Source: a bacterium
GTDB lineage: Bacteria > Patescibacteriota > Microgenomatia > UBA1400 > PJMF01
Direction of reading: 5' to 3'
Assembly: GCA_900299155.1 (NCBI GenBank)
Contig: OMIS01000086.1
Location: forward strand, 1 to 5,218
DNA length: 5,218 nucleotides
Positions 1 through 5,218 of the stretch are shown piece after piece. The position numbers and the translations under genes were made by a program. Under the pieces are notes generated by a model that made no database searches, was not told where the DNA came from, and worked only from the letters and a program-made list of their open reading frames with translations. Numbering within the stretch: the stretch's first letter is position 1; every line of letters begins with the position of its first letter.

Positions 1-51
1 ATCGTGATCTATTGCAATATCTATTTTTCATTGATCTTACAACCATATTAA

Positions 52-98
52 CACACTAGCGTGTGCTAAACGTCACAAGACCCATGGTTTTATGTGAC
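52..98. repeat. Inverted repeats upstream of the first gene
   Basis: Two inverted repeats are visible. CACAC (52-56) and GTGTG (61-65) flank a 4-base loop; an overlapping alternative pairs TAGC (57-60) with GCTA (65-68). GTCACA (72-77) and TGTGAC (93-98) are perfect 6-base arms around 15 bases, and the spacer contains ACC and GGT that could extend the fold inside. The second repeat lies where the -35 region of the downstream gene would be, so it could be an operator. It could also be an RNA hairpin ending an upstream transcript, but no T-tract follows either arm. Role unknown. Confidence 0.35.
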
Positions 99-105
99 AA
101 ACTAG

Positions 106-111
106 TATAGA
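106..111 (+). promoter_or_regulatory. Possible -10 element of the secreted-protein gene
   Basis: TATAGA matches the -10 consensus at four of six positions and ends 8 bases before the ATG at 119, so transcription would begin at or next to the start codon. No convincing -35 hexamer lies 16-18 bases upstream; the inverted repeat GTCACA/TGTGAC occupies that place. The purine run between this element and the ATG (GAAAGAAAG) is a poor Shine-Dalgarno match. Confidence 0.3.
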
Positions 112-118
112 AAGAAAG

Positions 119-832
119 ATGAAAGAAACCAACGTACCTGCTTTGGCCCCTGATCGTGTAGAATCCCAAAATTACTCATATATTACTGTTTTAATAGCTT
201 TTCTTTTACTACTTTCTCTATATGGTACTATGGCAGAGCCCACACATGCTCAAGAAGCAACTTATGGAACTATTCCCACCTTGCATCCTATTCCTATTCG
301 TTTAGTAGTTCCAGAAGCAGTAAGAGCTGGTGACGAATTTACCCTTACAACAGTATTTACAATTCAAGATAGTCTAATGCCACTTTTGCAATTAACCCTC
401 AATGCTATGGATGATCTTGCTGTTGTGACTCAATCTCTGGAAGTGAGTAGTACGACACCAGTGAAAGATCTAAAACTTTCAGAAGATTACACATACGTTT
501 CTGTACCATTAGAAGTTTGCCCCCCAAATCAGATCGTAGCGAGTGTAGTAAGTGAGCACCTCAGTCCTCAGCAAAAAGACGTTGCTACTACTTTAGTGTA
601 TTTGCTAAATAGAGCTGATATATTAAATCCTGGTGATGTTGTTACTGCTACAGCGGTTTTAAAAATGATATCTGACTCTGGAGTAGTCCCATCAAGTCCT
701 GTAGAAATTCTTGGTTCAGTCTGGGCAAATACAGCTGATGGTCAACATGGTTGGTGTGATTCTTATGGTGGAGTTTATGGTACAGTCGACATTAAACACG
801 AAGTGTTTGTACCCCTCATCACTAAAAATTAA
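119..832 (+). CDS. Secreted or membrane-anchored protein of unknown function
   Basis: I do not recognise a family. The 237-residue protein begins with about 19 mostly polar residues of near-neutral charge. A strongly hydrophobic segment follows at about residues 20-36, and then a possible signal-peptidase I site, THA/QEA, after A44. Without cleavage, the segment would be an N-terminal membrane anchor. The remainder alternates short hydrophobic and polar stretches typical of beta-sandwich domains. The stretch near 59-82 (pattern VPEAVRAGDEFTL) and the one near 165-185 (LNPGDVVTATAVL) look like similar strand-turn-strand starts, so two Ig-like or cohesin-like repeats are possible. There are only two cysteines in the mature part (C134 and C213), which could form a disulfide. 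The protein ends in VFVPLITKN, resembling the C-terminal tails (YLPL followed by basic residues) that I recall on many exported Chloroflexota proteins. The ATG at 119 is the only reasonable start. The gene is separated from the glucan genes by 134 bases, and a functional link to them is not shown. Confidence 0.8.
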   Translation: MKETNVPALAPDRVESQNYSYITVLIAFLLLLSLYGTMAEPTHAQEATYGTIPTLHPIPIRLVVPEAVRAGDEFTLTTVFTIQDSLMPLLQLTLNAMDDLAVVTQSLEVSSTTPVKDLKLSEDYTYVSVPLEVCPPNQIVASVVSEHLSPQQKDVATTLVYLLNRADILNPGDVVTATAVLKMISDSGVVPSSPVEILGSVWANTADGQHGWCDSYGGVYGTVDIKHEVFVPLITKN

Positions 833-894
833 TCTGTACTCAATTCCTGTAGTTTCGTACTGAAAGTTTTGCTGTCCTATCTTAAATTATCTAC

Positions 895-939
895 TTGCAG
901 CTTCACCCCACAAAGCTCTACTATGAAGTATAGTATAAA
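895..939 (+). promoter_or_regulatory. Possible promoter of the glycosyltransferase gene
   Basis: Several overlapping -10-like hexamers are present: TATAGT (929-934) and TATAAA (934-939), each five of six to consensus, and TACTAT (919-924), which has TTGCAG (895-900) 18 bases upstream as a weak -35. Neither of the two best -10 candidates has a recognisable -35 at normal spacing. The start site would fall roughly between 931 and 946, giving a leader of about 20-36 bases. The assignment is tentative. Confidence 0.28.
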
Positions 940-957
940 ACCCTCAAAGGGCGGTTT
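938..957 (+). other. Small hairpin in the glycosyltransferase leader
   Basis: CCCT (941-944) and AGGG (948-951) pair around a CAA loop. Outside them AAACC (938-942) can alternatively pair with GGTTT (953-957), or AAA with TTT as an extension with a bulge. The structure ends 9 bases before the ATG at 967, in the place where a ribosome binding site is normally found. It is short and could be chance. Confidence 0.3.
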
Positions 958-966
958 AGTCGTACA

Positions 967-2220
967 ATGCGTCAGCGTGCAAGTAATATATTCATGATTG
1001 GTTGGGAGTATCCACCTCATAACAGTGGTGGGCTTGGTGTGGCATGTGAGGGGATGACCCAATCTTTAGCAGGGTTGCAAAATCACATCTACTTTACGCT
1101 GCCCTACTCCCTTCAAATTCCCGTAGGTCACATGGATGTCCTCGAGTGTTCAGACCCAAGTTGGTTTGTGGATGGTCAGACAGGAGCACCACCGTTCTCA
1201 GTATATTCTGCGGTAGCACAAGCACAGCAGACACTTTTTAATTCACACGAAGTTACTGTAGATGCCTTGCAGGTTTTGCCTTCTTCAGAATTAGAAAATA
1301 AAGTAGATCGCTATGCCGAGCTCGTTACGGATGCTGGCTTAGCGCACCGCGCGGACGTAGATGTTATTCATGCACATGACTGGATGTCCTTCCCAGCTGC
1401 ACTTAAACTTTCACAGAAAATAAAGAAACCATTTGTGGCACATATTCACTCCACTGAGCTAGACCGCATTCCTAATGGCTACGGTAGTCAGTACATTATG
1501 CAAACTGAGTATGAAGGCATGCAGCATGCCACCCGAGTGGTAGCGGTAAGTTACTACACAAAAAATTTACTGGTAGAAAAATATGGTATAGATCCAAATA
1601 AAATTGATGTAGTACATAATGGTATTGCACCACTTTCTGCCGCTGAACAGCGAAAGATTACTGCAGAAAAGTTTGCTCCTGATCGGCCAGTTGTGGTTTT
1701 CATGGGCAGATTAACGATGCAGAAAGGTGCTGACTACTTTTTGGCAGTAGCTAAAAAAGTTCTAGAAAAAATTCCTGATGCGTTATTTATTATCGCTGGT
1801 GACGGTGATATGTACCATGAATTATTGCTCAGTACTGCATCTAAGCGCTTGTCTGCTTCCCTACTCTTTAGTGGCTTTGTCCGAGATACTCAAAGAAATA
1901 AACTCTTAAATCGTGCTGATGTGTTTGTGATGCCATCCTTATCAGAGCCGTTTGGGCTGGTAGCTCTTGAAGCGGCTCAGCGTAACACACCAGTACTTGT
2001 TTCAAAAAATTCTGGAGTTAGTGAAGTGATGCCGAGTAGTATTAGTGTGGACTTCTGGGACATAGATAAAATGGCACTAGAAATAATCCGCCTGCTCAAA
2101 AAACCTGACGTGCATTCCCAAATTATTACCTCACAACTCTCAGATTTGCAGCAAGTAACCTGGGAAAAAGCAGCCCTGCGGTTGCGAGAAGTGTATAAAC
2201 GAGCGTTTCGTGGTGCGTAA
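967..2220 (+). CDS. GT4 glycosyltransferase, glycogen-synthase-like
   Basis: Predicted retaining GT-B glycosyltransferase, 417 residues, near the usual length for its family. The N-terminal Rossmann domain (about 1-225) opens with GWEYPPHNSGGLG (12-24), the glycine-rich acceptor/donor loop typical of glycogen-synthase-like proteins found beside GH57 enzymes. It continues with HAHDW (135-139), HIHSTELDR (159-167) and VVHNG (215-219). The C-terminal domain (about 240-400) has GRLTMQKG (247-254), whose R248 and K253 fit the donor-phosphate contacts of GT-B enzymes, and SEPFGLVALE (326-335), the EX7E motif with E327 and E335. The likely reaction is transfer of glucose from ADP- or UDP-glucose to a growing alpha-1,4-glucan in the cytoplasm; donor and acceptor cannot be read from sequence. 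The ATG at 967 is preferred over M10, which would delete the first beta strand. There is no Shine-Dalgarno sequence. It lies 98 bases upstream of the GH57 gene, which supports a glucan role. A generic GT4 enzyme with another acceptor remains possible. Confidence 0.9.
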   Translation: MRQRASNIFMIGWEYPPHNSGGLGVACEGMTQSLAGLQNHIYFTLPYSLQIPVGHMDVLECSDPSWFVDGQTGAPPFSVYSAVAQAQQTLFNSHEVTVDALQVLPSSELENKVDRYAELVTDAGLAHRADVDVIHAHDWMSFPAALKLSQKIKKPFVAHIHSTELDRIPNGYGSQYIMQTEYEGMQHATRVVAVSYYTKNLLVEKYGIDPNKIDVVHNGIAPLSAAEQRKITAEKFAPDRPVVVFMGRLTMQKGADYFLAVAKKVLEKIPDALFIIAGDGDMYHELLLSTASKRLSASLLFSGFVRDTQRNKLLNRADVFVMPSLSEPFGLVALEAAQRNTPVLVSKNSGVSEVMPSSISVDFWDIDKMALEIIRLLKKPDVHSQIITSQLSDLQQVTWEKAALRLREVYKRAFRGA

Positions 2221-2277
2221 TCAGCGCTTGAGTTGCAAATTTCGGAAGATTGCACGGTAGTTTGAATACTTGGTAGG

Positions 2278-2306
2278 TTGCAGTTTGTGCTGTGTGCTGA
2301 TATACC
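2278..2306 (+). promoter_or_regulatory. Possible promoter of the GH57 gene
   Basis: TTGCAG (2278-2283) and TATACC (2301-2306) are separated by exactly 17 bases. A TG one base before the -10 (2298-2299) gives an extended -10 form. Matches are three of six for the -35 and four of six for the -10. The predicted start near 2313 leaves only about six bases before the ATG at 2319. A perfect tandem repeat of TGTGCTG (2286-2299) fills most of the spacer. Confidence 0.35.
2286..2299 (+). repeat. Tandem 7-base repeat in promoter spacer
   Basis: TGTGCTG occurs twice back to back with no mismatch, between the putative -35 and -10 elements of the GH57 gene. Loss or gain of one copy would change the spacer from 17 to 10 or 24 bases. 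Two copies of a 7-mer may be coincidence. Confidence 0.6.
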
Positions 2307-2318
2307 TGTAGAAACACT

Positions 2319-3710
2319 ATGCCTCAAGTTTGTATTTATCTACAACTCCACCAGCCCTGGCGACTAGGCAATTTCTCCATTTATGACTTAGGGCAAGGTG
2401 CGTCATATTTTGAAGATGAAACCCAGCACAATAAACAAATTTTTCAAAAGGTAGCGCAAAAATCGTACCTGCCCATGCTCACCTTGCTCAAAAAATTGAT
2501 TGAAACTGAGCCACATTTTTGCTTTGCACTTTCACTTTCTGGTGTATTCGTCGAACAAGCACAAGCATTTGAGCCGCGCGTTATTTCTCTGATTCAGGAC
2601 TTAGCAAAGTCAGGAAGAGTCGAGCTGTTAGCGGAAACATACTACCATTCTTTGGCTGCTCTGTACTCAAAATCTGAATTTGAAGTACAAGTTTGGCGAC
2701 AAGTGCAATTGATGCAAAAACTATTTGGCTACAAGCCGCAGGTTTTTCGTAATACTGAGTTGATTTACTCCAACGATATTGCCCAAAAAGTGGCAGATTT
2801 AGGATTTAAGGGGATGTTGACGGAGGCAGTAGGACGGTATCTTTGGGACAGGCCAAAAACTCAGGTCTATTACAGCTATCCGACTAAAAACTTGGAAGAG
2901 TCAGCAGCAGTTTCTCAGTCAATTTTACAAGAGACTGAGGTAGTACATTCAAAAAAAACTTCCAAGAGAATCCCAACAAACCTTCTCACGGAAACTGTTA
3001 TTCCACTACCAGCAAGTACTGCCAGTGCTAAACAAACAGCTGTGTATACCCCGCTCCCACTTCTGCTCAAACACGCCCAACTTTCTGATGATGTAGCCTT
3101 TAGATTTAGTGATCGGCACTGGGATTGGTATCCGCTGACGGTGGATCGGTATCTGGAATGGGTAGAAGTTTATGGCGAAAATGAAATTATAAATTTGTTT
3201 ATGGATTTTGAAACCTTTGGTGAACACCAGTGGGCTGACACGGGCATTTTTGAGTTTTGGGCTGAGTTTGTCCATCGATTTACGCAAAAGCCTTGGAATA
3301 CCTTTGTCACTCCAACACAAGTTTTTGAAAAAGCTGAACGTGAGCGCAAGTATGCAGACAAATGGTCCAAAAAACCTGCTCCAATCCCAAAGCACTTACT
3401 CTATGATGTCCCCGAGCCTATCTCTTGGGCGGACATTGACCGTGACTTAACTGCCTGGCGTGGAAACCAGCTCCAGTGGGATACTTTAGAAAAAATTTAT
3501 GAAGTACAAGACCAGATGTACAAACGCAATGATGCTACTGTTCTTGATAACTGGCGGCGGTTGCAAACCAGCGACCATTTTTACTACATGTGCACCAAGT
3601 GGGCAGCGGATGGTGACGTGCATGCCTACTTTAGTCCGTATAAGTCACCCTATGAGGCATATAGACGCTACAGTGTGGTGCTAGCCGATCTAATGGGAAA
3701 GCTGCTCTAA
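2319..3710 (+). CDS. GH57 alpha-amylase-like enzyme, MJ1611 type
   Basis: Predicted retaining glycoside hydrolase of family 57 with the family motifs in order: HQP (11-13); ELLAETYYHSL (102-112); FRNTELIY (143-150), with E147 as the expected nucleophile; LFMDFETFGEHQ (293-304), with D296 as the expected general acid; and a C-terminal helical region with SDHFYYM (418-424) and DGDVHAYFSPY (431-441). This set, with SWADIDRDLTAW (369-380), is that of the group typified by Methanocaldococcus MJ1611, annotated as alpha-amylase. Family 57 also holds branching enzymes, 4-alpha-glucanotransferases and amylopullulanases, so the exact activity is open. No signal peptide is visible, which fits action on an intracellular glucan. 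Residues about 185-245, between the nucleophile and acid regions, are polar and Ser/Thr-rich and look like an insertion. Both catalytic regions are in the same frame, so the gene is intact. There is no Shine-Dalgarno sequence before the ATG at 2319. It is 98 bases after the glycosyltransferase and 42 before the GH15 gene, suggesting one glucan-metabolism unit. Confidence 0.93.
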   Translation: MPQVCIYLQLHQPWRLGNFSIYDLGQGASYFEDETQHNKQIFQKVAQKSYLPMLTLLKKLIETEPHFCFALSLSGVFVEQAQAFEPRVISLIQDLAKSGRVELLAETYYHSLAALYSKSEFEVQVWRQVQLMQKLFGYKPQVFRNTELIYSNDIAQKVADLGFKGMLTEAVGRYLWDRPKTQVYYSYPTKNLEESAAVSQSILQETEVVHSKKTSKRIPTNLLTETVIPLPASTASAKQTAVYTPLPLLLKHAQLSDDVAFRFSDRHWDWYPLTVDRYLEWVEVYGENEIINLFMDFETFGEHQWADTGIFEFWAEFVHRFTQKPWNTFVTPTQVFEKAERERKYADKWSKKPAPIPKHLLYDVPEPISWADIDRDLTAWRGNQLQWDTLEKIYEVQDQMYKRNDATVLDNWRRLQTSDHFYYMCTKWAADGDVHAYFSPYKSPYEAYRRYSVVLADLMGKLL

Positions 3711-3717
3711 TTTTATA

Positions 3718-3746
3718 TTGTTCGCAACCTAAAAATTAAGTATACT
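3718..3746 (+). promoter_or_regulatory. Promoter candidate of the GH15 gene
   Basis: TTGTTC (3718-3723) and TATACT (3741-3746) are 17 bases apart; the -10 matches consensus at five of six positions, the -35 at three. The -10 ends 7 bases before the ATG at 3753, so the expected first transcribed base coincides with the start codon and the mRNA would be leaderless. No Shine-Dalgarno sequence is present. Readthrough from the GH57 gene, whose stop is 42 bases upstream, is also likely because no terminator lies between. Confidence 0.4.
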
Positions 3747-3748
3747 TA
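3737..3748. repeat. 12-base perfect palindrome on the -10 element
   Basis: TAAGTATACTTA equals its own reverse complement over all 12 bases and covers the putative -10 hexamer of the GH15 gene. Its place in a 42-base intergenic gap suggests a dimeric repressor site. A palindrome of this length is expected about once by chance in a window this size, so the position is the only argument. Confidence 0.4.
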
Positions 3749-3752
3749 CATC

Positions 3753-5218
3753 ATGGCACGCGCACTTACTCTCGGTAATGGTTCAATGCTTGTCTGTTTA
3801 GATGAGTTCGGTTTTGTCCGTGATTTCTATTTTCCCTATGTGGGTCTTGAAAACCATGTCGCAGGAGAGCGGCATCGGATCGGGATTTTAGTTGGTACAC
3901 AGTTTTCTTGGATAGATGATGGTAGCTGGCAAATTACAATCGGCTATAAGCCAGAGACGATGGTGGGGTACCTTGTTTGCAAAAATGAAAAACTTCAGGT
4001 CACCATTGTGATGGAAGATATTGTGTACAACGAAGCTGATATTTTCATGCGTCAGGTAGATGTTTATAACCACCGCGATGAAAAGGTGGATATCAGAATA
4101 TTTTTCCATCAAGTTTTTTATATTCAAGAAAGTAATAAACGCAATACTGGATTCTATGATCCTACCCACAATGCAGTGGTGCACTATAAGGGACGACGTG
4201 TTTTTATCGTCAACGGTGCTACAGAAACCGGTGGTGAGATCGATGATTATTCTGTGGGAGCGTATAAGTTTGAAGGCAAAGAAGGTGTGTATCGTGATGC
4301 AGAAGATGGCAATCTGACCAAGAACGCAGTGGAGCATGGCTCAGTGGACTCGGTCATCAGGTTTTGTGGTGCATGTGAACCAAATGCCAAAACACGGCTT
4401 TACTACTGGATCGCAGCAGGTAAAACACTTGAAGAAGCATATGCGCTCAATGCCCTGGTACATGAAAAGCAACCTGAAGCTTTTATGCACTCCACTGAGA
4501 GCTACTGGCATGCGTGGCTTAAAACTAAAAAGTTTGATTTAGCAGCACTTTCTGAAGATCAAAGAAAATTATTCTTCACTTCTCTCTTTATTTTGCGCTG
4601 TCACATGGACAACAGAGGCAGTATTATCGCTTCTGCTGACAGTGCCATGATTGAGTTTGGTAAAGATGATTATTCATACATGTGGCCACGAGATGCGGCA
4701 TACATTGTAAAAACAATGTGTAAAGCTGGTTTTGATGAAATTACCAAGCCTTTTTTCTTATTCTGCAAAGATGTTTTGCACCAGGATGGCTATCTACACC
4801 ATCGGTTTAGACCTGACCAAAGTTTGGGCTCAACCTGGCATTCCACTACAACTCAACGTGAGTGGCTGCGCGATAAGATTTTACAACTTCCCATTCAGGA
4901 AGATGAAAGTGCAAGTGTGCTGGTAGCACTTTGGGAATACTATGATGCTTCACAGGATTTGGAATTTATAGAAGCGTTATATAAACCACTGATCGAGAAA
5001 ATTGCCCAGTTTTTGGTTAACTTCAGGGACAAAGAGACTGGTTTACCACTTCCCTCCTATGATCTGTGGGAGGAAAAGTTTGGTGTTTCCACCTATACTT
5101 GTGCTGCGGTCTACGGTGGATTGATGGCAGCGGCGCGCTTCAGTGAAATTCTCGATAAGCGCAATCACATGCGTGACTTCAAGAAGGCAGCTCAGGAAAT
5201 CAAGGATGCGGCTTGTAC
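3753..5218 (+). CDS. GH15 glucoamylase-like enzyme, 3' end outside window
   Basis: The open frame from the ATG at 3753 gives 488 complete codons and runs off the window. The N-terminal part (about 1-250) matches the beta-sandwich domain of prokaryotic glucoamylases, opening with LGNGS (7-11) and FYFPYVGLENH (25-35). The (alpha/alpha)6-barrel follows, with YMWPRDAAY (309-317), whose R313-D314 is the substrate-binding pair; LPIQEDE (379-385); and SYDLWEE (435-441), in which E440 is the expected general acid. The catalytic base Glu should lie some 200 residues further on and is missing only because the window ends; prokaryotic relatives are about 600-670 residues. The enzyme would release glucose from the non-reducing ends of alpha-glucan with inversion. 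No signal peptide is visible, so cytoplasmic action is likely. GH15 also contains trehalases and glucodextranases; the glycogen-type neighbours favour glucoamylase. It follows the GH57 gene by 42 bases with no terminator between. Confidence 0.92.
   Translation, partial: MARALTLGNGSMLVCLDEFGFVRDFYFPYVGLENHVAGERHRIGILVGTQFSWIDDGSWQITIGYKPETMVGYLVCKNEKLQVTIVMEDIVYNEADIFMRQVDVYNHRDEKVDIRIFFHQVFYIQESNKRNTGFYDPTHNAVVHYKGRRVFIVNGATETGGEIDDYSVGAYKFEGKEGVYRDAEDGNLTKNAVEHGSVDSVIRFCGACEPNAKTRLYYWIAAGKTLEEAYALNALVHEKQPEAFMHSTESYWHAWLKTKKFDLAALSEDQRKLFFTSLFILRCHMDNRGSIIASADSAMIEFGKDDYSYMWPRDAAYIVKTMCKAGFDEITKPFFLFCKDVLHQDGYLHHRFRPDQSLGSTWHSTTTQREWLRDKILQLPIQEDESASVLVALWEYYDASQDLEFIEALYKPLIEKIAQFLVNFRDKETGLPLPSYDLWEEKFGVSTYTCAAVYGGLMAAARFSEILDKRNHMRDFKKAAQEIKDAAC

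Noticed and set aside
11..18. ATTGCAAT palindrome
   Set aside because: An 8-base palindrome is expected many times by chance in a window this size and nothing nearby gives it meaning.
1..59. Possible C-terminal tail of a gene entering from the left (frames ending at TAA 49-51 or TAG 57-59)
   Set aside because: Only 16-18 codons are visible and both frames are equally open, so no coding claim can be supported.
72..98. CRP-like operator
   Set aside because: The CRP consensus is TGTGA-N6-TCACA; here the half-sites are in the opposite order with a 15-base spacer, so it does not fit.
899..917. AGCTT/AAGCT inverted repeat after the first gene as a terminator
   Set aside because: The stem is only 5 bases with a 9-base loop and no T-tract follows.
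994..996. Internal ATG (residue 10) as the true start of the glycosyltransferase
   Set aside because: It would remove the first strand of the Rossmann fold directly before GWEYPP, and it has no ribosome binding site either.
877..1062. 61-codon antisense open frame across the promoter and start of the glycosyltransferase
   Set aside because: No recognisable protein features and it overlaps the conserved GWEYPPHNSGGLG region on the other strand.
2234..2254. TGCAA/TTGCA inverted repeat after the glycosyltransferase gene as a terminator
   Set aside because: Five-base arms with a mismatch inside and no T-tract; too weak to call.
1977..2327. Antisense open frames over the end of the glycosyltransferase gene and the following gap
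   Set aside because: They overlap conserved GT4 coding sequence, have no recognisable product, and two of them overlap each other in different frames.
3006..3395. Open frames in other frames, both strands, over the middle of the GH57 gene
   Set aside because: They cover the conserved FMDFETFGEHQ region read in the + frame and carry no motif of their own.
3888..4337. Antisense open frame of 149 codons inside the GH15 gene
   Set aside because: It lies wholly opposite a conserved coding region, and its translation shows no family motif; the + strand frame explains the sequence.

Overview
The window reads as a small bacterial (less likely archaeal) locus of moderate, slightly AT-rich composition. 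All recognisable genes lie on the + strand. Three of them form a glucan-storage module: a GT4 glycogen-synthase-like glycosyltransferase, a GH57 alpha-amylase-like enzyme of the archaeal MJ1611 type, and a GH15 glucoamylase-like enzyme cut off by the right edge. This combination is known from methanogens (the MJ1606-MJ1611 neighbourhood) and from various bacteria, including reduced-genome candidate phyla. No marker gene fixes the taxon. The absence of Shine-Dalgarno sequences before every gene and the Chloroflexota-like C-terminus of the first protein are only soft hints. Every complete gene ends in TAA and no reading frame needs a recoded stop.

Layout: 1-118 is a non-coding leader rich in inverted repeats. 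119-832 encodes a secreted or membrane-anchored protein of unknown function. 833-966 is a 134-base gap with a possible promoter and a small hairpin. 967-2220 encodes the glycosyltransferase. 2221-2318 is a 98-base gap with a promoter-like sequence and a 7-base tandem repeat. 2319-3710 encodes the GH57 enzyme, which carries an apparent insertion of about 60 residues. 3711-3752 is a 42-base gap with a good promoter candidate and a 12-base palindrome on its -10 element. 3753 to the window end encodes the first 488 residues of the GH15 enzyme. No stretch longer than 300 bases lacks a gene.

How the genes may work together (inference): the glycosyltransferase would extend an alpha-1,4-glucan from a nucleotide sugar, the GH57 enzyme would cut or remodel internal linkages, and the GH15 enzyme would release glucose from chain ends. 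None of the three has a signal peptide, so they probably act in the cytoplasm on stored polysaccharide. The first gene makes an exported product, is separated by the largest gap, and need not belong to the pathway.

I see no clearly new system. The points most worth checking are the low-complexity insertion in the GH57 enzyme, the C-terminal motif of the unknown secreted protein, and promoter elements placed so close to start codons that leaderless mRNAs are likely.
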